Under the pieces are notes generated by a model. The model saw nothing but the letters and a program-made list of their open reading frames with translations. It was not told the origin of the DNA and did no database searches. 20,443 nucleotides of DNA from Methanobacteriota archaeon (GTDB lineage Archaea; Methanobacteriota; Methanobacteria; Methanobacteriales; Methanobacteriaceae), in NCBI GenBank assembly GCA_023436175.1, contig JAEZKE010000037.1, forward strand, positions 1-20,443, written 5' to 3'. Each line of letters starts with the position of its first letter. Position 1 is the stretch's first letter. Below, piece after piece: positions 1-7,411 of the stretch. Made by a program: the position numbers and the translations under genes.

Positions 1-444
1 TCCAGTTATTTCCTCTGCTTTTTTGCATACTGCTTTAATATCATCCCCAATTATGCCCGCAACACATGTAGCATACACAAATACTGCTCCGGGCTTGTAT
101 AATTTATTAAGTTCTATTATGGTTTCATATAACTTTTTTTCTCCACCGAAGATGATATCTTTTTCTTGTAAGTTTGTAGAACATCCTTTTTTGTATATAT
201 CTTCCCTTGAAGTTTTACTCCCTCTTATATCCCATGTACATGCCGCACATCCTATCGGACCGTGTACCAGGTGAATTGAATCTGTAATTGGCATTAAAAC
301 AATTCTTGCTCCACCGTAAACACATGTTCTCTGGGTAACTGTACCTGGAAGACTGGCCTTATCACATACAGGAATAGATAATCCTTCTCCTTTTACACAC
401 ACGTGTTTTTTACGAGATTCAAATGTTTCAGTAACAGGTTCCAT
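1..444 (-). CDS. nifE: Nitrogenase FeMo-cofactor scaffold subunit NifE, N-terminal 148 residues (cut by window edge)
   Basis: NifE pairs with NifN to form the scaffold on which the nitrogenase iron-molybdenum cofactor is matured before transfer to NifD. The reading frame starts at the ATG whose complement is at 442-444 and stays open to base 1, so only the N-terminal third is present. Visible landmarks are RTCVYGGAR (like the first P-cluster-type Cys motif of NifD/NifE), VHGPIGCAACTW, and YATCVAGIIGDD, the three conserved cysteine blocks of the NifD/NifE family. WDIRGSKTS follows the second block. An AGGGG box lies a few bases upstream of the ATG. It is the sixth gene of the nif operon, 87 bases after nifK, with a possible attenuator in that gap. 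NifE rather than a second NifD is favoured by position after nifK and by the WDIRGSKTS stretch; the missing two thirds prevent a full check. Confidence 0.92.
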   Translation of the reverse strand, partial: MEPVTETFESRKKHVCVKGEGLSIPVCDKASLPGTVTQRTCVYGGARIVLMPITDSIHLVHGPIGCAACTWDIRGSKTSREDIYKKGCSTNLQEKDIIFGGEKKLYETIIELNKLYKPGAVFVYATCVAGIIGDDIKAVCKKAEEITG

Positions 445-487
445 TATAAATACCCCTAAATTCTCTCCTTAATTTATTAATTAATTT

Positions 488-517
488 AAAAAAAATGTAA
501 TAGGCTCAATCAAGCCC
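488..517 (-). terminator. Hairpin followed by U-run between nifK and nifE, possible partial terminator
   Basis: Read on the minus strand, GGGCT and AGCCT (517 to 502) can pair around a 6-base loop, followed seven bases later by a run of eight U (495-488). It lies wholly in the 87-base gap between nifK stop and nifE start. U-runs terminate archaeal RNA polymerase, so this could lower nifE expression relative to nifDK. Activity is inferred, not shown. Confidence 0.4.
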
Positions 518-531
518 ATTCACCCATTAAT

Positions 532-1914
532 CTACTGCTGGAGTTTCCAGTGTTCTGGTTCATAATATTTTTCAAGTACTGTATTAGTTATCAGATCCAT
601 AAGGTGTATACCACCATTGTAACCTACTATAGGGCGCCTATGGTATCCTACACGGTCATAAACCGGATATCCAACCCTTACCAGAGGAATATCATTTTCT
701 TTAGCCATGAGCCTTGCATCTGATCCTCCTATCATCAGATCTACAGGATTATCCTTGAGATACACTTCCATTGACCTTAAATCCTGATCAACCATGGTAT
801 CTATCTCAGCTCCAGTTTCTTTGGCTACTTTTTCTATGTCTTTGACAAATTCCTGACTTTTAGATCCAGTAAGGACCAGTTTAGGTTCCATACCAAGTTC
901 TCCAACGAACCTTGCTATTCCCGATGTGATTTCAGGATCTCCATAGATAGCTACTGTTTTATCAAAAAGATATCTTGAAGCTACGTCCGCCATAGAATCT
1001 ATCAGTAACCCCCTTTCATCTAAGACCGAATCCGGAATATCCTGGCCAGTGAGTTTTTTCAGGTTCCTTAAGAATTGATCGGTATTTCGAACACCTATAG
1101 GAATTGGACCCAGTTCTGCAGGAACGTTGTATTTTTTCTCCAAAGACAAAGCACCGGAACCCGCATACTTGGTAAGGGATATTGTACCTACACTGTTTGC
1201 TGAATCAACGATCTCATCTACAGTTGTTCCTCCCTTTGGATAGTATGGCTTGTATTCTGTTGTAGATGGCCGGAGTGGCGCATCAAATGGATCAGAAATA
1301 TCAGCAAGGATTATACTCTCCAGATCCATGAGTCTGAGCATATGTTTTATTTCGCGTATATCACCAGGGTTCACCATTCCAGGGATTATATTTATCTTTT
1401 CATTGGGCTCTGAAGGTTCAGCTACATAATCAGCTAAAGCTTTAATTGCATTATCATAACCTTTAAGATGTGTTTCAACGAAACTTGGAGTGCTTATTGG
1501 CACGATTTTTATTTTTTCAACTGCTTCTTCACCAATTTTTTCTTTAAGTTCCTCTTTTGCTGTTTTTATAAACCCAATTACATCGTCGCCAATAATTTCA
1601 CTGGAACAGGTAGTAATTACACCAATGAAATCCGGTTTAAGCCTTATTGCAACGTTCTGGATACCCTCAACAAGATTTTTTCTTCCACCAAAAACTGCCG
1701 CATCCTCATGGAGAGATGTTACAGCAATTTCAGAAGGCTCCCTGAAATGACGGGAGAGACAATACCTAACGAATGCTGAACATCCTTGAGAACCGTGAAC
1801 CAGAGGAACTGCCCTGCTAATTCCAGTGACAGCCCACATTGCCCCTAGCGGCTGACAGGTTTTTAGAGGATTAATTGTAGCTACCCTGTCTTTTTCCATA
1901 AGATTTACGCCCAT
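532..1914 (-). CDS. nifK: Nitrogenase molybdenum-iron protein beta chain NifK
   Basis: NifK forms the alpha2beta2 MoFe protein with NifD and carries half of the P-cluster that relays electrons from NifH to the cofactor. The 460-residue product has the three expected P-cluster cysteine blocks: TCQPLGAMWA (Cys20), VHGSQGCSAF (Cys45) and TTCSSEIIGDD (Cys103). It lacks the extra N-terminal segment of about 50 residues found in proteobacterial NifK, as in clostridial and methanogen forms. The start at 1914 is favoured by GAGGAGG seven bases upstream, although a second Met follows at residue 6. The nifD stop and nifK start overlap by one base (TAATG), so translation is probably coupled. There is no vnfG/anfG-like gene between nifD and nifK, which argues for a molybdenum rather than vanadium or iron-only enzyme. 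Confidence 0.97.
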   Translation of the reverse strand: MGVNLMEKDRVATINPLKTCQPLGAMWAVTGISRAVPLVHGSQGCSAFVRYCLSRHFREPSEIAVTSLHEDAAVFGGRKNLVEGIQNVAIRLKPDFIGVITTCSSEIIGDDVIGFIKTAKEELKEKIGEEAVEKIKIVPISTPSFVETHLKGYDNAIKALADYVAEPSEPNEKINIIPGMVNPGDIREIKHMLRLMDLESIILADISDPFDAPLRPSTTEYKPYYPKGGTTVDEIVDSANSVGTISLTKYAGSGALSLEKKYNVPAELGPIPIGVRNTDQFLRNLKKLTGQDIPDSVLDERGLLIDSMADVASRYLFDKTVAIYGDPEITSGIARFVGELGMEPKLVLTGSKSQEFVKDIEKVAKETGAEIDTMVDQDLRSMEVYLKDNPVDLMIGGSDARLMAKENDIPLVRVGYPVYDRVGYHRRPIVGYNGGIHLMDLITNTVLEKYYEPEHWKLQQ

Positions 1915-3359
1915 TATTTTGCCTCCTCTTCAACGTTTGGTATATCTGGTTCTTCAGTTTCTTCAAATTCAAGCATATTCCACACAGGGTTGTAAATAGC
2001 AGTATACATATCTCTTGCAAGATTTACAAACCCTTCAAATCCAATGTATGGTCCATTTTCATAGGAGTGAATCAAGAGACATGGTATTCCTAATTTATGG
2101 ACAAAGTACTTCTCTTTTACACCGCCCATAATCAGATCTATATCATAGTCTTCAATTAGTTCTTCCAGTTCGAGTGCATTAGGATCGTCTATTACGAGGC
2201 CGCCTTCTTTTATTCTGCCTTTCATCTTTTCAAATCCGTCTTCATGTTCAAACATGGATGAAACACCAGTGACTTCCATTCCTAACTCTTCTTCTAATGG
2301 AACAGAAAGGTGATAACTTTTAGGCCCCCCAGAAAATATAAACGCTTTTTTTCCAGTTAATTTCTTTTTATAAAACTCTAATTCCGGCCCTATTTTAGCC
2401 ATTCTTTTAGCTATTACCTCGTCAGCCTTATCTTCAAGACCAAAGAACCTTGCAACAGTTTTTAAGTTTTCTGCACAATATTTGGTACTGAAAAAGTCGG
2501 TTTTCATGTAAGGAACACCGTATTTGTCCTCTATCATTTTTGCTATGTAAGTAGAGGATCTCTGACATCTTACCACGCTTAATTTTGCCCTGTGCATCCA
2601 ACCAATTTCATCATGACAGCAGTCCCCTGTGAAAGTACTTAAAACATTTATTCCTACTTCTTTAAAGTAGTCTTTAAGTAACCAGAGGTCTCCATCGATG
2701 TTATATTCACCTATAAGGTTTATGTCGTAGGGAGTAGTTGCCGGTGGCTCTGTTGTACCCACCAATTTACTAAATAAGACATTATTTCCAATAGTATGCC
2801 CTTTAGATTGGGTCGGTCCAGCAAACCCTGGTGCATTAAATGCGATAATTGGTTTACCTAATTCTTCTTCCATTTCTTTAGCCACAGAATCCAGGTCATC
2901 ACCTATTAACCCTGTTGTACATGTTGCATACAGGTAAATAGCGTTGACAAATGGAAATTCTTTGTTAGTATCAAGAATAGCCTGGCGAAGTTTTTTCATT
3001 CCCCCAAATACCACGTCAGATTCTTGAAGATCTGTTCCAATGATGTATTTGATATTAAAATCTTTAACAGGGAATATACTCCCGTCAGGCATTTCAGTTG
3101 TTGTTGGGTATCTTTTTGTTCCGTAACCATATGCAGTACAACCTACAGGGGAGTGTACTATATGTGCTACGTCCTTTATGGCCCCAGTTATAACACCCTT
3201 AGCTCCTGCAAACGCACATCCTCGCTCGGTCATTGACCCTGGAATGGTCTTTGAATTACATTTAGGAAGGCACTCTTCAGGATCCCCACAGTGTTTTACA
3301 TATGTGTGCTCTTTCCTTTCAGGGATAGGTTTAGACACATCAAAAAGTTTAAAAGGCAT
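1914..3359 (-). CDS. nifD: Nitrogenase molybdenum-iron protein alpha chain NifD
   Basis: NifD binds the FeMo-cofactor, where N2 is reduced. With the start at 3359 the protein has 481 residues; an upstream in-frame ATG at 3401 would add 14 residues, but AAGGAGAT lies directly before the 3359 ATG and the product MPFKLFDVSKP looks like a normal N-terminus. P-cluster cysteines appear at Cys48 (RGCAFAGAKG), Cys74 (VHSPVGCTAYG) and Cys147 (ATCTTGLIGDD). The cofactor cysteine is Cys265 (VRCQRS), and the homocitrate-side histidine is in LLIHSYENGPY. QSKGH at 184-188 matches the conserved Gln-His active-site stretch. Compared with Azotobacter NifD, as I recall it, Arg96, His196 and Arg359 appear to be Lys82, Thr189 and Lys (in SGGPKSYHL). 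It is expressed with nifI2 upstream and nifK downstream (1-base overlap). Confidence 0.96.
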   Translation of the reverse strand: MPFKLFDVSKPIPERKEHTYVKHCGDPEECLPKCNSKTIPGSMTERGCAFAGAKGVITGAIKDVAHIVHSPVGCTAYGYGTKRYPTTTEMPDGSIFPVKDFNIKYIIGTDLQESDVVFGGMKKLRQAILDTNKEFPFVNAIYLYATCTTGLIGDDLDSVAKEMEEELGKPIIAFNAPGFAGPTQSKGHTIGNNVLFSKLVGTTEPPATTPYDINLIGEYNIDGDLWLLKDYFKEVGINVLSTFTGDCCHDEIGWMHRAKLSVVRCQRSSTYIAKMIEDKYGVPYMKTDFFSTKYCAENLKTVARFFGLEDKADEVIAKRMAKIGPELEFYKKKLTGKKAFIFSGGPKSYHLSVPLEEELGMEVTGVSSMFEHEDGFEKMKGRIKEGGLVIDDPNALELEELIEDYDIDLIMGGVKEKYFVHKLGIPCLLIHSYENGPYIGFEGFVNLARDMYTAIYNPVWNMLEFEETEEPDIPNVEEEAK

Positions 3360-3411
3360 ATCTAATCTCCTTATCAATTTAATTATAAATGTAGAACACA
3401 AGTTTGTTAAT

Positions 3412-3780
3412 TTACAAAATTGCGTCTTCTCCAGTCTCTTTTGTTCTGACCCTAACTGCGTCTTCTATGGGGCAAACGAATATTTTACCGTCACCAATCT
3501 GGCCAGTGTTGTTTACTTTCATTATAGATTCAATGACCAGAGAGGTATCTTCATCCGGAACAACCAGTGATATCATCCTTTTAGGGATGTAACGCATGCT
3601 TCCTTCTTCTTTACGGAGATCTGCATTTTGAATATCAAAGAATACTTCCCCAATAATTGCTTTCTGCTTCCCTCTTCCAAAAACTGCATTTGCAGTCATA
3701 GCTGGGAATCCCAAAGCATCAAGAACTTCTTTTGTTCTGTTAATCTTATTAGGCCTGATAATCGCTACTATTTCTTTCAT
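3412..3780 (-). CDS. nifI2: Nitrogenase-regulating PII protein NifI2
   Basis: NifI2 is a PII-family protein that with NifI1 forms a complex binding NifDK and inhibiting it when ammonium is available; 2-oxoglutarate and ATP relieve the inhibition. The product MKEIVAIIRPNK (122 residues) has the PII beta-alpha-beta fold pattern, GRGKQKAIIGE before a long T-loop region, and the C-terminal GDGKIFVCPIEDAVRVRT signature. It is longer in the T-loop than NifI1 (QNADLRKEEGSMRYIPKRM), as is usual for NifI2. I chose ATG at 3780, with GAGG six bases upstream and a family-typical N-terminus. An ATG at 3792 that overlaps the nifI1 stop (ATGA) would add four residues and cannot be excluded. The gene sits between nifI1 and nifD, the classic methanogen arrangement. 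Confidence 0.95.
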   Translation of the reverse strand: MKEIVAIIRPNKINRTKEVLDALGFPAMTANAVFGRGKQKAIIGEVFFDIQNADLRKEEGSMRYIPKRMISLVVPDEDTSLVIESIMKVNNTGQIGDGKIFVCPIEDAVRVRTKETGEDAIL

Positions 3781-3788
3781 AAAGACCC

Positions 3789-4106
3789 TCATAACCCTTT
3801 AGTTCTAGTTCTTACAGTATAAGCTTCTTCTACCGGGCTTATAAAGATTTTTCCATCTCCAAAGTTTCCCGTAAATGCAGTTTCATTAATGATTTCCACT
3901 ACTTCATCAATTTTTTCAGATGGGGTTACCAGCAGGAGCATTACCTTCGGCAGCTCGTCGTAGTAAATATTGTCCAGTTGAATTCCTTTCTGTTTACCCC
4001 GCCCAATAACATCCATTTTAGTTAAAGCCACATGTCCTGCATCAGATAAAGAATCTACAACTTCTTCTGCCTTATCCGGCCTTACTATAGCTCTTATCAT
4101 TTTCAT
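3789..4106 (-). CDS. nifI1: Nitrogenase-regulating PII protein NifI1
   Basis: NifI1 is the partner of NifI2 in post-translational ammonia switch-off of nitrogenase by direct binding to NifDK. The 105-residue product begins MKMIRAIVRPDKAEEVVDSL, has GRGKQKGIQLDNIYYDELPK in the T-loop region and ends with GDGKIFISPVEEAYTVRTRTKG, the PII C-terminal signature. The T-loop is short and lacks the usual uridylylated Tyr context of GlnB, in line with the NifI1 class. The start at 4106 has GGAG eight bases upstream. The gene begins 26 bases after the nifH stop and its own stop meets the start of nifI2, so nifH-I1-I2 are likely one transcript. Confidence 0.95.
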   Translation of the reverse strand: MKMIRAIVRPDKAEEVVDSLSDAGHVALTKMDVIGRGKQKGIQLDNIYYDELPKVMLLLVTPSEKIDEVVEIINETAFTGNFGDGKIFISPVEEAYTVRTRTKGL

Positions 4107-4132
4107 TTTACTATCTCCATTAGTTATACTGA

Positions 4133-4960
4133 TTAATCCATTAAACCATAATCTACAACCATCTCTTCTAATTCATCCATGGTCATTGGTTTTGGAATTA
4201 CGAAATTTTCGTTTTCTATAATTTTTCGGGCTAATTCAGAGTATTCATTGGCTTGGTTACATTCTGAATCAAAGTCTACTACTGTTCTTTTGTTAAATTC
4301 TGCCTTTTGTACGATGTTGTCTCTTGGAACAAAATGGATCATCTGAGTCCCTATACGTTTACAAAATTCTTCCAGGAGCTCTTTTTCCCCATCTACATTT
4401 CTACTGTTACAGATTATTCCCCCAAGTCTTACACCGCTTTGTTCAGCATATTTTACCATACCTTTACATAGGTTATTAGCTGCATAAAGTGCCATCATCT
4501 CTCCAGATGCTACAACATAAATTTCTTCGGCTTTACCATCCCTAATAGGCATTGCAAATCCCCCGCAAACAACATCACCAAGAACATCAAAGAAAACAAA
4601 GTCATTATCATCGTAGACTTTCAGCTGTTCCATGATTGTGATTGCGGTGATTACACCACGACCAGCACATCCAACACCAGGTTCAGGACCTCCTGATTCA
4701 ACACATTTTATTCCTTCAAAACCTGTGGACATAACGTTGTCAAGATTCATACAGGCTTCTTCGCCTTCTTCCCTCAGGGTGTCCATCATGGTTGTCTGCA
4801 TTTTTCCCCCCAGTATCATTCTTGTACTGTCTGCTTTTGGGTCGCAACCATGAATCATGACCCGCTGTTTGTGGAAATGAGCCATAGCTGATGCTGTATT
4901 TTGAGTAGTTGTGGATTTTCCGATTCCACCTTTTCCATAAATTGCGATTTTTCTTACCAT
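4133..4960 (-). CDS. nifH: Nitrogenase iron protein NifH
   Basis: NifH is the ATP-dependent dinitrogenase reductase that passes electrons from its 4Fe-4S cluster to NifDK, and it also acts in cofactor maturation. The 275-residue product has the Walker A loop GKGGIGKST (residues 9-17), the switch region DPKAD (40-44), the two cluster cysteines Cys98 (GVGCAGRG) and Cys132 (DVVCGGF), and Arg101, the position ADP-ribosylated in some bacteria. The start is the ATG at 4960, preceded by GAGGT; a TTG four codons earlier overlaps that ribosome binding site and is rejected. It is the first gene of the nif operon. Its predicted promoter lies about 290 bases upstream, leaving a long structured leader. 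Confidence 0.98.
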   Translation of the reverse strand: MVRKIAIYGKGGIGKSTTTQNTASAMAHFHKQRVMIHGCDPKADSTRMILGGKMQTTMMDTLREEGEEACMNLDNVMSTGFEGIKCVESGGPEPGVGCAGRGVITAITIMEQLKVYDDNDFVFFDVLGDVVCGGFAMPIRDGKAEEIYVVASGEMMALYAANNLCKGMVKYAEQSGVRLGGIICNSRNVDGEKELLEEFCKRIGTQMIHFVPRDNIVQKAEFNKRTVVDFDSECNQANEYSELARKIIENENFVIPKPMTMDELEEMVVDYGLMD

Positions 4961-4999
4961 AATAGACCTCAAAAATTTTTGTTAAAAATTTTGGTGTTC

Positions 5000-5165
5000 G
5001 GAAAATTCGAATGAATTTTCCTCAACTCAAAAAATTTTTTATTTTTTTAGCCCTCGAAAACAAGGTTTTCGGGGCATCGAAAATCTATGATTTTCGAAAG
5101 TTCAGAAATGCGCCAAAACTTACAGTTTTGACTGCATGCAAAAATCAAAGATTTAACGCATTTCT
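5000..5165 (-). repeat. Array of small hairpins in the nif leader
   Basis: Several inverted repeats follow one another. GGAAAATT/AATTTTCC occupies 5000-5021 with a 6-base loop. GCCC-CGAAAAC/GTTTTCG-GGGC occupies 5050-5075 with one bulge. TCGAAAATC/GATTTTCGA occupies 5077-5097 with a 3-base loop. CAAAACT/AGTTTTG occupies 5114-5130 and AAATC/GATTT occupies 5142-5154. The last two are enclosed by a 9-base outer stem, AGAAATGCG (5104-5112) with CGCATTTCT (5157-5165), giving a branched fold. A further perfect palindrome CAAAAATTTTTG is at 4970-4981 beside the nifH ribosome binding site. Whether they act as RNA is inference. Confidence 0.75.
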
Positions 5166-5236
5166 TCAACTCAATTTTTTGTTTTAAATGAATTTCAATT
5201 CTTAATTTTTTGATTTTTTTCCTCATGCCGGAATAA

Positions 5237-5250
5237 GGAAACATACTTCC
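5237..5250. promoter_or_regulatory. Predicted NrpR operator of the nif operon (GGAA-N6-TTCC)
   Basis: GGAA at 5237-5240 and TTCC at 5247-5250 are separated by exactly six bases, the operator consensus of the archaeal nitrogen repressor NrpR. It lies just downstream of the TATA box, at the expected transcription start of the divergent nif transcript, so a bound repressor would block initiation. Site identity is by consensus and position only. Confidence 0.7.
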
Positions 5251-5275
5251 GACAACAACACTTATGTTTTTATCC

Positions 5276-5290
5276 AATATAAATGTTTCG
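5276..5290 (-). promoter_or_regulatory. Predicted nif promoter (BRE and TATA box)
   Basis: On the minus strand CGAAAC (5290-5285, BRE-like) is followed by TTTATATT (5283-5276, TATA-like). Transcription would start about 25 bases on, near 5250-5256, right at the GGAA-N6-TTCC operator. A 96-codon frame at 5047-5337 spans this promoter and the hairpins, has no ribosome binding site, and is taken as spurious. Confidence 0.6.
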
Positions 5291-5596
5291 AAAGATCGGC
5301 TATTGTACCATCTGAGACTTATCGAAGAGTATTTCATTGCAATTCAATTTAAATATAAAAAACAAAATCATCAAATTTATGTAATTTTTATGCCTTGAAA
5401 TTATTTATAATCCAATAATATATTCTGATTTTTAAAACCTCGAATATTTAGCACACTTACTATAGATATAATATACAGTTCTGCAAAAACATTCATTAGT
5501 TAGTTCACACCATCATAGTGCAAGTGCATTTTTGCTATCATTGACTAACATTAAATTAATTATGACCTTTTATTGAGTTACTCATCACGTGATACA

Positions 5597-7171
5597 ATGG
5601 ACTTAAAGAAAATTTACAGCATATCATTTATTATTCCTGCAATAGCGGTCTTTTTTATAGCATTAATCCCAACATTGAAGTACGGGTGGCCCCTAAGCTG
5701 GGATATAATTTATCACGTGCAGTATGCAAAAGTCTACGCCCAGTATGGTTTTGTATTAACTGATCCCCTTTTAAATGCTCCTTATGGACAAAACATAAAT
5801 TATCCCCCTCTTTTTCATTTTCTAATTGCAGGTCTGGGAACCCTATTAAAAATAGATTATCTTCAACTTGCAAGATTTATGCAGCCATTTTTAGCCATGT
5901 TCATTGTTTTATCAGTATCATATGTTGCCAAAAAGTTTTACTGCAAAATTGCAGGTATTTCAGCAGGATTTTTGATGATATCAAGTTATTTAGTTGCCAG
6001 AATTATTTTACCTATTCCCGAAAGTCTTGCTTTAATATTTTTACCACTTGCAGTTTATTTTTATTACAGATCCATAGATGAAGGAGTTTTAAAATATGCA
6101 TTAATAGCTGGATTTATGTTTGTTTTAACCATTTTGACACATTTAGTAGCTCCGGAAATTGTATTTTTGGTAATTACAGTATTTACGATACTTACGTTAA
6201 TATTAGACCGGAATATTTCTGTTTTAAAAAACTATGGTATTTTTCTGTCATTTTTAATAATTTTACTAATGATAGGTTTAACTGCGCTTCTTTTATTGAA
6301 GCCAAACCTTTTTAACAGCATAATATATCAAGGAATAGCCTTAATTAGTTCAGGAATTAATTTAAATTATAATCAGGCCATGAGTGCATTGTCCTACCTC
6401 AAAAATATTGGACTATTGGTTTTAATATTTGCAGTCATAGGAGGTATTTTTGCTCTTAAAAAAATGGAAAGAAAACATACACTTATGCTTATATGGGTTT
6501 TATCCATGTTTTTATTGAGTAATGCTTACTGGTTCGGTATTAACATCGTAACTTACAGAGTTCTAATCTATTTACTCATACCTCTTTCAATACTTGGCGG
6601 ATTCGGTTTAAGCCAGATTTATTACAAATTAAAAGAATATAATATATTTTCATCTAAATTAGTTAGTTCACTGTTTTTAATAGGTATTTTTGCATTGTCT
6701 ACTTTTTTAGGTGTTTTAACAGTTGAAAATCCAGAAATAGCAACCTTTGGGTCCACAACCAAATTTGGATATATACAGATCTCCCCTCCAGGTGATTCCG
6801 AGATAGAAATGGCAAAATGGTTCAATGAAAATGGGAACAAAAGCAGATCTGTTATTGTATCTAATATTTATGCAGGATACTTTTTAGCTACTGAATCGGA
6901 AATGCCAATTCATTATAAATTTGAAAACTTCAATAAAAGCACGCCAAAATCTGTTTTTGAAAAAGAAAAAATAGGTTATATTTTATATGATAAAAGGTTA
7001 ACTTTCGAGTCTAAAAATAAAACCGTAGATATGAAATTAGCCTATTCTCTGTTCGGTCCTCTTTACTATTTCAATGGAGATATTCATGCACATATTAAAG
7101 AAATAATTCCAGACTATGCCAAAGTGGTGTATGAAAATAATGATTTTATAATCTGTAAAGTGGATTATTGA
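5597..7171 (+). CDS. Multi-spanning membrane protein, GT-C-like glycosyltransferase
   Basis: I do not recognise a named gene. The 524-residue product has an N-terminal membrane segment (about residues 5-25), then an external loop with SWDIIYH, resembling the acidic D-x-x-x-H motif of GT-C glycosyltransferases that use lipid-linked sugars. This is followed by roughly ten hydrophobic segments to about residue 390 and a soluble C-terminal domain of about 130 residues ending DFIICKVDY. This order resembles the architecture of PMT/STT3-type enzymes acting on the outer face of the membrane. I chose ATG 5597 because GTGAT precedes it; a TTG eight codons upstream has no ribosome binding site. It is divergent from nif. 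A relic of a second copy of its 3' end follows at 7207. A role in surface glycan or glycoprotein assembly is inference. Confidence 0.75.
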   Translation: MDLKKIYSISFIIPAIAVFFIALIPTLKYGWPLSWDIIYHVQYAKVYAQYGFVLTDPLLNAPYGQNINYPPLFHFLIAGLGTLLKIDYLQLARFMQPFLAMFIVLSVSYVAKKFYCKIAGISAGFLMISSYLVARIILPIPESLALIFLPLAVYFYYRSIDEGVLKYALIAGFMFVLTILTHLVAPEIVFLVITVFTILTLILDRNISVLKNYGIFLSFLIILLMIGLTALLLLKPNLFNSIIYQGIALISSGINLNYNQAMSALSYLKNIGLLVLIFAVIGGIFALKKMERKHTLMLIWVLSMFLLSNAYWFGINIVTYRVLIYLLIPLSILGGFGLSQIYYKLKEYNIFSSKLVSSLFLIGIFALSTFLGVLTVENPEIATFGSTTKFGYIQISPPGDSEIEMAKWFNENGNKSRSVIVSNIYAGYFLATESEMPIHYKFENFNKSTPKSVFEKEKIGYILYDKRLTFESKNKTVDMKLAYSLFGPLYYFNGDIHAHIKEIIPDYAKVVYENNDFIICKVDY

Positions 7172-7206
7172 ATAGAATGAGTTTAAATATGAAATAACTC
7201 ATTTAT

Positions 7207-7266
7207 GTTAAAGTGGTATTAAATAAGGATTTTATAATTTGTAAAGTCCAGTATTATCCACCATAA
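7207..7266 (+). pseudogene. Relic of a duplicated 3' end of the upstream glycosyltransferase gene
   Basis: This stretch translates as VKVVLNKDFIICKVQYYPP followed by TAA, against AKVVYENNDFIICKVDY at the end of the gene at 5597-7171. The DNA matches too: AAAGTGGT and TGTAAAGT recur in both, 33 bases apart in the first copy and 30 in the second, an in-frame difference. A stop codon lies four codons upstream in the same frame, so no gene remains. It is probably what is left of a tandem paralogue or of a local duplication. Confidence 0.65.
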
Positions 7267-7360
7267 AAAATAACATAATTGAATATCTACTTTTGAAAAA
7301 TATTTTACCTATCTATCACAACTTGAAAGAAATAGGGTATATATGACAGTTTAGACTAAC

Positions 7361-7368
7361 TATATAAA
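7361..7368 (+). promoter_or_regulatory. Predicted TATA box for pycB
   Basis: TATATAAA lies about 47 bases before the pycB ATG, predicting a start near 7390 and a leader of about 20 bases that includes the GAGG ribosome binding site. Confidence 0.5.
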
Positions 7369-7411
7369 GACTGATTATAATGATATATTCAAACTTACCG
7401 TGAGGGTCACT

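Noticed and set aside
1468..1779. Plus-strand frames within nifK
   Set aside because: Low-complexity antisense shadows of a conserved nitrogenase gene, without ribosome binding sites.
5000..5021. Second NrpR operator in the GGAA...TTCC palindrome
   Set aside because: The spacing is 14 bases, not six, so it does not fit the operator; it is treated as one of the leader hairpins.
5047..5337. 96-codon frame on the minus strand upstream of nifH
   Set aside because: It has no ribosome binding site, spans the predicted nif promoter and operator, and its second half is a read-through of the hairpin array. The first 45 residues look somewhat protein-like but match nothing I know.
5471..5560. GTTAGT...ACTAAC inverted ends before the glycosyltransferase gene as a mobile element remnant
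   Set aside because: Only six bases pair over a long gap; no transposase or target duplication is present.
5573..5596. TTG start for the glycosyltransferase, eight codons upstream of ATG 5597
   Set aside because: No ribosome binding site precedes it, while GTGAT stands just before the ATG.
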